A stretch of 64,000 bases of DNA, taken from positions 186,001 through 250,000 of the forward strand of contig NZ_ML133692.1 in NCBI RefSeq assembly GCF_003985155.1, written 5' to 3'. Below are positions 26,465-35,240 of this stretch, piece after piece. The first letter of the stretch is position 1, and every line of letters starts with the position of its first letter. Source of the stretch: Rhizobium vallis (GTDB lineage Bacteria; Pseudomonadota; Alphaproteobacteria; Rhizobiales; Rhizobiaceae). The notes beneath the pieces are model-generated. The model was not told the origin of the DNA and made no database searches. It was given only the letters and a program-made list of their open reading frames with translations. Made by a program: the position numbers and the translations under genes.

Positions 26465-27352
26465 ATGCGGCGGACGATCTTCGACCTCGATGTGCTGCGA
26501 ACCTTTTCGACGGGTATGGAACTCGGCAATTTCGCCAAGGCGGCAGAACGGCTCGGGCGTTCGACCTCGGCCGTCAGCGCGCAGTTGAAGAAGCTGGAGG
26601 AGCAGGCGGGCACGCCGATCTTCCGCAAATCGGGGCGCGGGCTGGTGCTGACCGATGCCGGCGAGACGATGCTTGGCTATGCCAGACGGCTGCTGGAACT
26701 CAACGACGAGGCGGCGGCGGCCGTGCACAGCGTCGAGCTGGAGGGCTGGGTACGGCTCGGCCTGCAGGAGGATTTCGGCGAGAACCTGCTGCCTGAAGTG
26801 CTCGGTCGTTTTGCGCGTGCCCATCCCAAGGTGCGGATCGAAGCGCGGGTGGTGCGCAATGCCGAACTGCTCGAACGTGTCACGGCAGGCAAGCTCGATC
26901 TGGCGCTTGCCTGGAGCGACGGTACGCTGACGGCGCATTGCGAGCAGATCGGCGAAGTGCCGATGTGCTGGATCGGGCCCGTCGATGGCCAGCCAGGCTG
27001 GCAAGCGGCAAGCGGCGAACCAATGCCGCTCGCGTCGCTGGAGGCGCCTTGCCTGCTGCGCAATGCGGCGACCCGGGCGCTTGACGAGGCGGGCATTTCC
27101 TGGCGGCTTGCCTTTGTCAGCCCCAGTCTCGGCGGCCTCTGGGCCGCGACCGCGGCAGGGCTCGGTCTGACCATCCGCACGCCGATCGGTCTGCCGGCGA
27201 AGGTCCGGCCGCTCACGCCCGAGGCCGTTGGCCTGCCCGTTTTGCCGAAGCTCGGCCTGGTCCTGCATCGAGCGGAGGCCGAACTGCAACCGGCCGCGGC
27301 GCGGCTTGCCGAACTGGTGCTGCAGTCGGTGCATGGCGCCCTGCGCGGCTGA
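26465..27352 (+). CDS. LysR family transcriptional regulator
   Basis: A 295-residue regulator. The N-terminal winged helix-turn-helix reads DLDVLRTFSTGMELGNFAKA, then RLGRSTSAVSAQLKKLEEQ. The effector-binding domain fills the rest. Start at 26465 (MRRTIFD) matches normal LysR N-termini. An upstream in-frame ATG at 26411 would add 18 unusual residues. It is divergent from tautomerase-cupin-DUF4865 and is the likely regulator of that operon; the inducer is unknown. Confidence 0.9.
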   Translation: MRRTIFDLDVLRTFSTGMELGNFAKAAERLGRSTSAVSAQLKKLEEQAGTPIFRKSGRGLVLTDAGETMLGYARRLLELNDEAAAAVHSVELEGWVRLGLQEDFGENLLPEVLGRFARAHPKVRIEARVVRNAELLERVTAGKLDLALAWSDGTLTAHCEQIGEVPMCWIGPVDGQPGWQAASGEPMPLASLEAPCLLRNAATRALDEAGISWRLAFVSPSLGGLWAATAAGLGLTIRTPIGLPAKVRPLTPEAVGLPVLPKLGLVLHRAEAELQPAAARLAELVLQSVHGALRG

Positions 27353-27362
27353 TATCGCGGCA

Positions 27363-27391
27363 TTGACCCTTCCGGCGCGTGGCTGTAGCCT
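27363..27391 (+). promoter_or_regulatory. Candidate sigma-70 promoter of a leader ORF
   Basis: TTGACC at 27363-27368 and TAGCCT at 27386-27391 are separated by exactly 17 bases. The expected start of transcription falls at or next to the ATG at 27399, so the short ORF there would be leaderless. Confidence 0.5.
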
Positions 27392-27398
27392 CTTTGCC

Positions 27399-27449
27399 AT
27401 GACGATGATCACTCTCAACATCGCTACGGTCTTCTTCTTGAGCCTCTAA
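27399..27449 (+). CDS. Candidate leaderless leader peptide, 16 residues
   Basis: A 16-residue ORF, MTMITLNIATVFFLSL, ends in TAA inside a small hairpin (27440-27444 with 27450-27454). It is 130 bases upstream of the dioxygenase gene. Several mutually exclusive hairpins follow: a UUCG-loop stem at 27456-27465, GCATC/GATGC at 27464-27477, and CCAGCC/GGCTGG at 27487-27503. The layout resembles transcription-attenuation leaders such as the leaderless rhizobial trpL. The peptide is rich in Thr, Ile, Leu and Phe rather than a run of one residue. No U-tract follows, so the mechanism is open. Not matched to a known leader by me. Confidence 0.4.
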   Translation: MTMITLNIATVFFLSL

Positions 27450-27578
27450 GGCTCCGCCTTCGGGCATCAGAAGATGCGGCCGCTTGCCAGCCTTTGCGGC
27501 TGGTGCGTTGCCGTCGATGTAACCACCTGCATCTGGCCAAGCAAAGAGCCGGCAGGTTTGGCGATAGAGAGATATTTC

Positions 27579-28385
27579 ATGACATCAGCTGTTTACCCGC
27601 CGGCGCTGAACGCCGCGCAGATCGAGCAATTCATCGAGGATGGTTTCGTCAGGATCGACGATGCTTTTCCTCGCGAACTGGCTGGGGAAGCCCGGGCCAT
27701 CATGTGGCGTGACATTCCCTTCGATGCCGATGATCCAAGCACGTGGATGCAGCCGGTCGTACGGCTTGCCGGCTACGGTGGCGGGCCGTTCGAGAAGGCG
27801 GTCAATACGCCGGTTCTGCATTCCGCCTTCGACCAACTCGTCGGCGCCGGGCGCTGGGAGCCGCGCGATGGGCTCGGCAACTTTCCGGTTCGCTTTCCCC
27901 ATCCCGATGATCCCGGCGATGGCGGCTGGCATGTCGATGTGAGCTTTCCCGGCGAGCATTCCGATCCGGACGAGCAGCAGGATTTTTCCGCCTGGCGGGT
28001 GAACATCACCTCGCGTGGACGGGCGCTGTTGATGCTCTTCCTGTTCTCGGACGTCGGGGAGGAGGATGCGCCGACCCGCATCCGCGTCGGCTCGCACCAG
28101 GATATCGCACGCCTCCTGGCGCCGGCGGGCGAGGCGGGAATGGCGCATCTCTGGCTGGAGCATGTGGGCGAGGATCGGCCGCTCGCGTTGGCGACGGGGC
28201 GGGCGGGCACGGTCTATCTGTGCCATCCGTTCCTCATCCATGCGGCGCAGATGCATCGCGGCAAGGAGCCGCGTTTCATGGCGCAGCCCGGCCTTGCGCC
28301 TTCCGAACCGCTTCGGCTCGATCGGCAGGATGGCGCCTATTCGCCGGTCGAGATCGCGATCCGACGGGCGCTTCAGGAGCGATAG
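27579..28385 (+). CDS. Phytanoyl-CoA dioxygenase (PhyH) family protein
   Basis: A 268-residue Fe(II)/2-oxoglutarate-dependent oxygenase. The iron-binding pair is in GGWHVDVSFPG (H-x-D) and the distal His is in CHPFLIHAAQMHRG. An Arg for 2-oxoglutarate may be in the KEPRFMAQPG segment. Start at ATG 27579 is preceded by AGAGAG. The frame is open upstream to 27474, but that part looks like non-coding leader. The substrate is unknown; bacterial members hydroxylate varied small molecules. It ends beside a long nested palindrome. Confidence 0.86.
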   Translation: MTSAVYPPALNAAQIEQFIEDGFVRIDDAFPRELAGEARAIMWRDIPFDADDPSTWMQPVVRLAGYGGGPFEKAVNTPVLHSAFDQLVGAGRWEPRDGLGNFPVRFPHPDDPGDGGWHVDVSFPGEHSDPDEQQDFSAWRVNITSRGRALLMLFLFSDVGEEDAPTRIRVGSHQDIARLLAPAGEAGMAHLWLEHVGEDRPLALATGRAGTVYLCHPFLIHAAQMHRGKEPRFMAQPGLAPSEPLRLDRQDGAYSPVEIAIRRALQER

Positions 28386-28396
28386 TGAAGAGAGAA

Positions 28397-28526
28397 AGCA
28401 CCCGGCCGCCTACAGCGCTGCGCGTCTTTTGAGACGCGCAAAGGACGCTGTAGCACTTTGAATGGCTGCATAATTTTATCCTTAAATCGAATCCGATTTA
28501 AGGAATTATGCAGCAGGCCGGGTGCT
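28397..28526. repeat. Nested palindromic element, rhizobial family B
   Basis: Perfect outer arms of 11 bp (28397-28407 with 28516-28526, AGCACCCGGCC) enclose two further perfect palindromes. One is CTACAGCG...CGCTGTAG (28410-28453, with an inner 9-bp stem). The other is GCTGCATAATT...AATTATGCAGC (28465-28514, with an inner 10-bp stem CCTTAAATCG). It lies exactly between two converging genes. The right outer arm ends on the first base of the stop codon of the GlxA-type gene. The inner parts are a frequent dispersed repeat in Rhizobium as I recognise it. Confidence 0.8.
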
Positions 28527-29470
28527 CATATCTGCATTTCCTGCTGGGCGTTGCGGCGAATTGCCTGCGGCGGTTGGCCGAAGGCGCGCAGGAAGGCGCG
28601 GCGCATGCGTTCGCGACCGGCAAAGCCGGTCTCGTCGGCGACCACGTCGATCGGGTGGCGGCTTTGCTCCATCATCAGTCGGGCGGCCTCGAGCCTGAGG
28701 TTCTCGACGGCCTTGGCCGGCGACTGTCCGGTTTCGGCGCGAAAGGCGCGGCTGAACTGGCGGGGGCTGAGATGGGCAGCTTCCGCCAGTTCTTCGACCG
28801 AAAGCTGTGATTTCAAATTGCCGCGGGCAAAGTCGAGCGCCTTCTGAATGCGGTCGGATTTCGGTTCCAACTCCAGCAGCGCGGAAAACTGCGATTGGCC
28901 GCCGGACCGGCGGTGATAGACGACGAGCATTCGGGCCACGGAGCGGGCGACCACGATGCCGTGGTCCTTCTCGACCATGGCAAGTGCCAGGTCGATCCCG
29001 GCGGTCATGCCGGCCGATGTCCAGACCGAACCGTCGATGATGAAGATGCGGTCCTCCTCCACCCTGATCTTCGGGTAACGCGCCTTCATCTCGTGGGCGA
29101 GGCACCAGTGGGTCGTTGCGCGGCGACCGTCGAGAATGCCGGCTTCGGCAAGGAAGAAGGCGCCGGTGCAGATCGACGCGAGGCGGCGAGATCCGCCCAG
29201 TGCGGCGCGAATGAAGGCGCTTTCGCCAGGCTTCGGAAGCACGAGGTTGGGTGCGCCGACAACGATCAGCGTGTCGAAAGCCGGATCGCCGAAAGGCTCG
29301 GTCTCGATCGACATGCCGAGCGAGGTTCGCAGCGGACCGCCGGCTTCGGAGATGTAGGTGATGTCATAGGCCTTCCGTCCGAGTTCGAGATTGGTGAATT
29401 CGAAGACCGAGACGGCGGCCAGGCTCATGATCTGAAAACCGGGATAGAGCAGGAAAGCGATTTGCTGCAT
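28526..29470 (-). CDS. GlxA family transcriptional regulator (DJ-1/PfpI plus AraC)
   Basis: A 314-residue regulator. The N-terminal DJ-1/PfpI domain (about 1-190) has the nucleophile-elbow cysteine in SICTGAFFLAEAGIL. The C-terminal AraC-type DNA-binding domain has two helix-turn-helix units (LAEAAHLSPRQFSRAFRAETG and VADETGFAGRERMRRAFLRAFG). GlxA-type regulators often control catabolism of quaternary amines or amino acids. No such genes are adjacent; the nearest neighbour is the divergent SDR gene 116 bp away. Confidence 0.92.
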   Translation of the reverse strand: MQQIAFLLYPGFQIMSLAAVSVFEFTNLELGRKAYDITYISEAGGPLRTSLGMSIETEPFGDPAFDTLIVVGAPNLVLPKPGESAFIRAALGGSRRLASICTGAFFLAEAGILDGRRATTHWCLAHEMKARYPKIRVEEDRIFIIDGSVWTSAGMTAGIDLALAMVEKDHGIVVARSVARMLVVYHRRSGGQSQFSALLELEPKSDRIQKALDFARGNLKSQLSVEELAEAAHLSPRQFSRAFRAETGQSPAKAVENLRLEAARLMMEQSRHPIDVVADETGFAGRERMRRAFLRAFGQPPQAIRRNAQQEMQI

Positions 29471-29586
29471 GGCTGAGGTTCCAATGTCCTAAAAGGTGGT
29501 ATATATGACATTCAGGACGCCGACAATCCGGCATATGGTTCTCTTCAGGCGCAAGGCATAGGTCGGCGCAACGAAGGAGACGGAGC

Positions 29587-30384
29587 ATGGCACAGGAATA
29601 TAAGGGTACGGCGCTTGTCACCGGCGCATCTTCGGGCATCGGCGCGATCTATGCCCATAGGCTGGCGAAACAGGGTTACGACCTGATCATCGTCGCCCGC
29701 AATGGCGAGCGGCTGAAGGCTTTGGCAAGCCGGCTGACGACGGAGAGCGGCAGGACGGTAGAGACGATCGTCGCCGATCTCGGCAACAAGGCGGACCTTG
29801 CCCGCGTTGAGGCAGTGCTGAAGGACGACCGGAGCATCACGCTTCTCGTCAACAATGCCGGCTTCGGAGGAACGGCCCCGCTGCTTGCCGCCGATGTCGA
29901 CAAAATGCAGGAGATGATCGAACTCAATGTGACGGCGCTGATGCGGCTGACTTATGCCGCCGTTCCCGGTTTCGTTTCACGCGGCGGCGGCACGATCATC
30001 AACATCGCTTCCATTGTCGCGATTGCCCCGGAGCTCTTGAACGGCGTCTATGGCGGCACGAAAGCCTTCGTGCTTGCCTTCAGCCAGTCGCTGAAGCACG
30101 AGCTGGCGGAGAAGAACATCCGCGTCCAGGCCGTGCTGCCCGGCGCCACCGCGACCGAATTCTGGGGCATCGCCGGTACGCCGGTCGAACACCTGCCCGA
30201 TGAGATCGTGATGTCGGCGGAAGACATGGTCGATGCCTCGCTCGCGGGCCTCGAGCAGGGTGAATTCGCTACGATTCCCTCGCTTGAGGATGCGACCCTG
30301 CTGGCCGCCTATGAGCAGGCGCGTCAGGCATTGATGCCGAACCTCTCTCGCACCGCACCGGCACAACGTTACAAGGCGGCCTGA
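29587..30384 (+). CDS. Short-chain dehydrogenase/reductase
   Basis: A 265-residue NAD(P)-dependent oxidoreductase of the classical SDR family. The cofactor motif is TGASSGIGAIYAHRLAKQG and the NNAG motif is LLVNNAGFGG. The catalytic Tyr-x-x-x-Lys sits in VYGGTKAFV, with Ser in INIASIVAIAP. Its ribosome site is AAGGAGACGGAGC. It is divergent from the GlxA-type regulator, which may control it. The substrate is unknown. Confidence 0.92.
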   Translation: MAQEYKGTALVTGASSGIGAIYAHRLAKQGYDLIIVARNGERLKALASRLTTESGRTVETIVADLGNKADLARVEAVLKDDRSITLLVNNAGFGGTAPLLAADVDKMQEMIELNVTALMRLTYAAVPGFVSRGGGTIINIASIVAIAPELLNGVYGGTKAFVLAFSQSLKHELAEKNIRVQAVLPGATATEFWGIAGTPVEHLPDEIVMSAEDMVDASLAGLEQGEFATIPSLEDATLLAAYEQARQALMPNLSRTAPAQRYKAA

Positions 30385-30404
30385 TCAAGCCACCGGCGTA
30401 TCGT

Positions 30405-31379
30405 TCAGCCGAAGCGTTCGAGCGCCATGGCGAAGATGTTGGAATCGACGTTGCCGCCCGAGGTGACGACGACGGCGGTGTCGCTTTCCAGCGCGTCGCC
30501 GTGGAAAAGGGCGGCGGCAAGCGCCACTGCAGCACCAGGCTCGACGACGATCTTCAGCCTGACGAAAGCAAGCGCCATGGCGCGAAGCGCTTCCTCGTCG
30601 GTAACGACAATGCCGGCGCCGACGAGGCGTTTCAGGATCGGGAAGGTGATATTGCCAGGCTGCGGCGTGAGGATCGCGTCGCAGATCGAGCCCGACATCG
30701 AGGCGTTGCGTTCGATCCTGCCGGAGGCGAGCGAGCGGGTGGTATCGTCGAAATTCTCGGGCTCGCAGGGACGGACGCGGAGGCCGGGGGCGCTGGCTTC
30801 GAGGGCGAGGGCGATGCCCGAGGTCAGTCCGCCGCCGCCGCAGGGAACCAGGACCTCCGCAGAGGTAACACCTTCCTCTTCGGCCTGTTCGGAGATTTCG
30901 AGGCCGGTCGTGCCCTGGCCGGCGATGACGAGCGGCTCGTCGAAAGGCTTGATCAGCGTCAGGCCGCGTTCTGCCGAAAGCCTCGCGCCGATTTCGTCGC
31001 GATCCTCGTTGGCGCGGTCGTAAAGGACGACTTCGGCGCCGAACGCGCGGGTATTGGCGATCTTAAGCTTCGGCGCATCGCTCGGCATGATGATGACGGA
31101 GGGCACCCCGTGCAGCTTGGCCGCGAGGGCGACGCCCTGGGCATGGTTGCCGGAGGAAAAGGCGATGACGCCCTTCGCGCGCACAGCCGGATCGAGGCCG
31201 GAGACCGCCGACCAGCCGCCGCGAAACTTGAACGAACCGGAATGCTGCAGGCATTCCGCCTTTATGAAGAGGCGGCGGCCGGCGATTTCATTCAGGAACG
31301 GGGAGGAGAGAAGCGGTGTGCGCCTTGCATGACCGCGCAGACGGGCGCGGGCGGCGACAATCATTTCAATGCTGGCCAT
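30405..31379 (-). CDS. Threonine/serine dehydratase-like PLP enzyme
   Basis: A 324-residue fold-type II PLP enzyme. The Schiff-base lysine lies in HSGSFKFRGG, the phosphate loop in VPCGGGGLTSGIA, and SSGNHAQGVALAAKLHG is conserved. It is short and lacks the C-terminal regulatory ACT-like domain of biosynthetic IlvA, so it is a catabolic-type threonine dehydratase or a serine/3-hydroxyaspartate dehydratase. It converges with the SDR gene. Confidence 0.9.
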   Translation of the reverse strand: MASIEMIVAARARLRGHARRTPLLSSPFLNEIAGRRLFIKAECLQHSGSFKFRGGWSAVSGLDPAVRAKGVIAFSSGNHAQGVALAAKLHGVPSVIIMPSDAPKLKIANTRAFGAEVVLYDRANEDRDEIGARLSAERGLTLIKPFDEPLVIAGQGTTGLEISEQAEEEGVTSAEVLVPCGGGGLTSGIALALEASAPGLRVRPCEPENFDDTTRSLASGRIERNASMSGSICDAILTPQPGNITFPILKRLVGAGIVVTDEEALRAMALAFVRLKIVVEPGAAVALAAALFHGDALESDTAVVVTSGGNVDSNIFAMALERFG

Positions 31380-31501
31380 TGGGAATCTTTCTGCTTGCGG
31401 GTTCGCTCATGCATAGGGCGAGGCAAAACGTTTGTGAACGGTGACTTTGTCACCGTGACACGAATGGGAGAGTGCCTTTGCCGCCCGCAATCCGCCGACC
31501 G

Positions 31502-33238
31502 TCAGTAGCCGTTTGCCGATCCTTCCGCCGCACGGCTGTCCATGGCGCCGTTATACCGCGCGCCGCCGCCCTTCGCGATGGCGGCAAGACTCTTTCCGCC
31601 GACGAGAATGCCGGCGGCCTGACCCCAGACCGGCCCGTCATTGCCGCCGTCGAAGCTGTAGCCCATGGCAGCGAGGGTCTTCTCCGTGTCGGGCGAAAGC
31701 GCATAAGGTTCGAGATAGATCTTATCCGGCTGCCATTGGTGATGGAAACGCGGGGCGTTGACCGCCTGACTGATATCCATGCCGAAATCGACGACGTTGA
31801 GGATCGCCTCCAGCGTGATGGTGATGATGCGCGAACCGCCGGGGCTGCCGATCACCATGAAGGGCTTGCCGTCGCGGGTGACGATCGTCGGGCTCATCGA
31901 AGAGAGCGGCGTCTTCTTGGGCGCGATGGCATTCGCCTCGCCCTGCACGAGGCCGTAAAGGTTCGGCACCCCCGGCTTGGAGGTGAAATCGTCCATCTCG
32001 TTGTTGAGCAGCACGCCGGTGCCCGGCGCCACGACGGCTGCGCCGAAGGAGCCGTTCAGCGTATAGGTGACGGCAACGGCATTGCCCTCGTCGTCGATGA
32101 TCGAATAGTGCGTCGTCTCGGTGCTTTCCTTGCCGCCGAGCGGTTTCAGGTTTGCCGAGGTGCCGGCCTTGTAAGGATCGATCTTCGCCGCGATCTCCTT
32201 GGCATAAGCCTTGTCCAGCAGCTTTTCCACAGGGTTCTCGACGAAATCGGGATCGCCGAGTGCAGCGTTGCGGTCGACATAGGCGTAGCGCATCGCCTCG
32301 ACCATGACGTGGACCGTTTCGGCCGAGCCGTAGCCGAGATAGGAGAGCGGATATCCCTCGAGAACGTTCAATATCTCGCAGATGATGACGCCGCCGGAGG
32401 AGGGCGGTGGCGACGAGATGATGTCGTAACCGCGGTAATTGCACTCGATCGGCTTCAGTTCACGCACGGCATATTGCTCGAAATCCTCCTTGGCGAGAAT
32501 GCCGCCCTTGGCCTGGCTTGTCTTGACGATCGCCTCGGCGGGTGCGGCCTTGTAAAAGGCGTCGGGGCCTTTTTCGGAGATGGCCGAGAGCACCGCAGCG
32601 AGATCCGGCTGCTGGAGTTTTTCGCCCGAGGCATAGGGCTTTCCATCCGGTTTCAGGAAGATCTTCGCCGCTTCTTCATCCCTGGCGAGGCGTTTGGCGT
32701 TGCCGGCGAAACTGGCGGCGTCGCCCTGTTCCAGCGTGAAGCCTTCCCTAGCGAAGCGGAGTGCGGGGGCGATCAGATCCTCGCGGGGCCGGGTGCCGTA
32801 TTTCTCGCGGGCGGTCTCCAAGCCCATGACGGAGCCGGGAACGCCGACGGCGAGATAACCGTCGAGGCTAGCGCGCGGCACGATATCGCCCTTGGCATCG
32901 AGATACATGGTCTTCGTCGCCGCGAGCGGCGCGCGCTCGCGGAAATCGAGAAAGGTCTTCGTGCCGTCCTTCAGGCGGATGGTCATGAAACCGCCGCCGC
33001 CGAGATTGCCGGCCGAGGGATAGACGACTGCCAGCGCATAACCGACGGCGACCGCAGCATCGACGGCGTTGCCGCCGCTTTTCAACACGTCGACGCCGAC
33101 ATCGGTCGCCAGATGCTGGGCGGTGACGACCATGCCGTGCTCGGCTTCGACAGGTGCCGGTGAGGCGGCGAAAGCCGAGGTCAGGCTCAGCGCTAGCGCT
33201 GATATGACAGAGATCGTCCCGATATGCAGCCGGCCCAT
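31502..33238 (-). CDS. ggt: Gamma-glutamyltransferase
   Basis: Transfers or hydrolyses the gamma-glutamyl group of glutathione in the periplasm. The 578-residue precursor has a signal peptide (SVISALALSLTSAFAAS). The N-terminal Ntn fold reads GGNAVDAAVAVGYALAVV, and the autoprocessing site is STETTHYSIID, whose second Thr becomes the nucleophile of the small subunit. GSPGGSRIITITLEAILNV is the conserved C-terminal signature. All key residues are intact. Confidence 0.95.
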   Translation of the reverse strand: MGRLHIGTISVISALALSLTSAFAASPAPVEAEHGMVVTAQHLATDVGVDVLKSGGNAVDAAVAVGYALAVVYPSAGNLGGGGFMTIRLKDGTKTFLDFRERAPLAATKTMYLDAKGDIVPRASLDGYLAVGVPGSVMGLETAREKYGTRPREDLIAPALRFAREGFTLEQGDAASFAGNAKRLARDEEAAKIFLKPDGKPYASGEKLQQPDLAAVLSAISEKGPDAFYKAAPAEAIVKTSQAKGGILAKEDFEQYAVRELKPIECNYRGYDIISSPPPSSGGVIICEILNVLEGYPLSYLGYGSAETVHVMVEAMRYAYVDRNAALGDPDFVENPVEKLLDKAYAKEIAAKIDPYKAGTSANLKPLGGKESTETTHYSIIDDEGNAVAVTYTLNGSFGAAVVAPGTGVLLNNEMDDFTSKPGVPNLYGLVQGEANAIAPKKTPLSSMSPTIVTRDGKPFMVIGSPGGSRIITITLEAILNVVDFGMDISQAVNAPRFHHQWQPDKIYLEPYALSPDTEKTLAAMGYSFDGGNDGPVWGQAAGILVGGKSLAAIAKGGGARYNGAMDSRAAEGSANGY

Positions 33239-33354
33239 GTTTTCCCCTCCTATAGACGATGATGAAAAACATATGGGGCTGCCGCGGCCCGCGGCAATGC
33301 AATGTTCGCCTTTATGCGAGGAGCTCGGAGAGTTTCCTGTTGGTGTCGAAGCCG

Positions 33355-34410
33355 TCAGGCGCCGCGCAGGGCGCCCGGCATAAGCGACGGTTGGGTTCCG
33401 ACCGTCTGTTCGTGTGATGCGACGGCAAGCCTTTCCTCGGCCCTGCGGGCGATTGCCTGCAGGTCGAGGGGTTTGCCTGATATCTTTTCCATGGCGGCGA
33501 TGGCGACATCGGTTGCGAGATAATCGGGCTTGTGGCCGACGCCGGCAACGGTGATGAGCTCGGAGCCTGATATATCGCGGGCAAGGCCGCGCGAATGCAG
33601 GTGTTCCCAGACGATCTCGTCGCTGTCGCCCGTGATGATGACGGTCGGTGCGGTGATCTGCGAATAGAGCGGCGACTGCTCCTTCACATAGGCGAGCAGC
33701 CTTTTGAAATCGGCGGCGTTGTTGTGGAAAGCGTTGGGTCGCAGCACCAGCGACGGACCGGTCTTTTCGATGTAATCGACGGGGCGCGGATTGGGGCGGA
33801 AGACGTTCAGCGTGCCGCGCTCCAGCCGGCGCAGCCCGAGCGGCACGACGAGCGCGTGATTGAAGAGCCAGCCGATAACGGGTGCTGCGGCGACATGATA
33901 ATACCAGTCGATGCCACCCGGCCAGGGATGGGTGGCGGGCGCGAGAAAGAGCAGGCCGGCTGTTTTTTTGGGATGGCGCAGGCCGAAGGCTGCGGCAATC
34001 GCGCCGCCGAAGGAGTGGCCGACGATAACAGCCTTCTCGATGCCACGCTTCTCCATCAGCCGGGCAATCGCATCGGCCTGGCCGGAGGGGATGGCGTTCT
34101 CAGGACCGCCGCGCTCGGAATAACCATGGCCGGGGCGATCGACGAAAAGCATTTCGGCCCGGCCCTCGAGTGCGGTGCGAAAGGCGGCGACCTGATCGAG
34201 CAGATTGCCGCTGGCGCCATGAATGAAGACGAGCGCCGGCAGATCCGCATTTTCGGGACGGGGAATGTGGACGGCGTTCATGCGGTAGCCGCCGACATCC
34301 GTCAATTCGCCGATATTCGGATATGCCTGTTCGAATTGCCGAGCCTTATAGGAGGAATAGCCGATGGCGGCAGCGAGAGGGGCGAGAAGAGCGGAAACTT
34401 CTGCGAACAT
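33355..34410 (-). CDS. Alpha/beta hydrolase
   Basis: A 351-residue hydrolase. A short N-terminal hydrophobic segment (LLAPLAAAIGYSSY) may anchor it to the membrane. The nucleophile elbow GHSFGGAIAAAFG (Ser), an Asp in VIITGDSDEIV, and His in TVAGVGHKPDYLATD form a complete triad. HGASGNLLDQVAAFR is the oxyanion region. The substrate is unknown. It stands alone between ggt and a TPR gene. Confidence 0.9.
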   Translation of the reverse strand: MFAEVSALLAPLAAAIGYSSYKARQFEQAYPNIGELTDVGGYRMNAVHIPRPENADLPALVFIHGASGNLLDQVAAFRTALEGRAEMLFVDRPGHGYSERGGPENAIPSGQADAIARLMEKRGIEKAVIVGHSFGGAIAAAFGLRHPKKTAGLLFLAPATHPWPGGIDWYYHVAAAPVIGWLFNHALVVPLGLRRLERGTLNVFRPNPRPVDYIEKTGPSLVLRPNAFHNNAADFKRLLAYVKEQSPLYSQITAPTVIITGDSDEIVWEHLHSRGLARDISGSELITVAGVGHKPDYLATDVAIAAMEKISGKPLDLQAIARRAEERLAVASHEQTVGTQPSLMPGALRGA

Positions 34411-34514
34411 GATCTTAACGGGCGATAATTGCTGCGGTCCTGCGGGGCGGACGGTCCTCCCCTATATTCTAAAATTGCGCGGCGAGGCCGCGCGTCAAGA
34501 TCGGCGAGCTGGAA

Positions 34515-35129
34515 TCAGGTGCGGTTTCCGGCGAGTTTTTCCGACAGCGTATTGATCTGTTCCTGCGCCGTGCGTTCGGCCGGATAGATCGTGAGGAGCT
34601 GCTCCCAGGCCTTCAATGCCAGCTGATCGTTGCCAGCATTGCTCAGAATCGCCGCCATGCCGGAGAGCGCGCCGAAATGGCGCGGCTCGAGATCCAGGAC
34701 GTGCTCTATGTCGGACATCGATTTGCGGTAGTTGCCCATGATGAAATTCAGCGTGGCGCGGCGGTTCCAGCTCTCGGCGTAATCCGGTTTCAGCGCGATC
34801 GCCTCATCGAGGAAGTCGAGCGCGGCGGGATTGCGCTTTTCCTCGATCGCCTTGTCGGCCCACTGCATCAGCAGATTGATGGTGGCGCTGCCGGAATCGT
34901 TCCATTGCAGACGGATTTCGTTGGCGATGCCGCCGGCCTTTTCAGGGTCACGTTCACGTTTCAGCTGACCGAAGAGCTGGTCGAGGCGTTGTTTCGGCGA
35001 GCTGTTGACATTGGTCTGCTCGACGATGACGTCCTTTTCCGCGGCGGTAGCCGGCAGGGCGGAGGCGAACAGAATGAGAGCGAGCGGCAGTGCCGCTGAC
35101 GTCAAAGCAAAAAAGCGCATGGCGGACAT
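34515..35129 (-). CDS. Periplasmic tetratricopeptide repeat protein
   Basis: A protein of about 204 residues with a signal peptide (FALTSAALPLALILFASALPATAAEK). Helical TPR-like repeats follow: ALDFLDEAIALKPDYAESWNRR, then GNYRKSMSDIEHVLDLEPRHFGAL, then NDQLALKAWEQLLTIYP. It probably acts as a protein-interaction scaffold in the periplasm. ATG 35129 or 35120 are both possible starts; an upstream frame to 35174 lacks a signal-like start. Confidence 0.8.
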   Translation of the reverse strand: MSAMRFFALTSAALPLALILFASALPATAAEKDVIVEQTNVNSSPKQRLDQLFGQLKRERDPEKAGGIANEIRLQWNDSGSATINLLMQWADKAIEEKRNPAALDFLDEAIALKPDYAESWNRRATLNFIMGNYRKSMSDIEHVLDLEPRHFGALSGMAAILSNAGNDQLALKAWEQLLTIYPAERTAQEQINTLSEKLAGNRT

Positions 35130-35240
35130 ATTAGCCCGCCAGTGCCGAAGATCAAACGAATTTGACGTGATCACCGTAGCGACCCACCGGATATGTTTGC
35201 ATGCGCAGATTGCGCGGCAAGGCGATCCGGACGCGCGAAA

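Noticed and set aside
27474..27578. N-terminal extension of the dioxygenase gene from ATG 27474
   Set aside because: The extension is Cys/Trp-rich and unlike the family; ATG 27579 has a good ribosome site and gives the normal N-terminus.
28397..28526. CRISPR array or insertion sequence
   Set aside because: The repeats are nested palindromes in single copy, with no spacers, no transposase and no target duplication visible.
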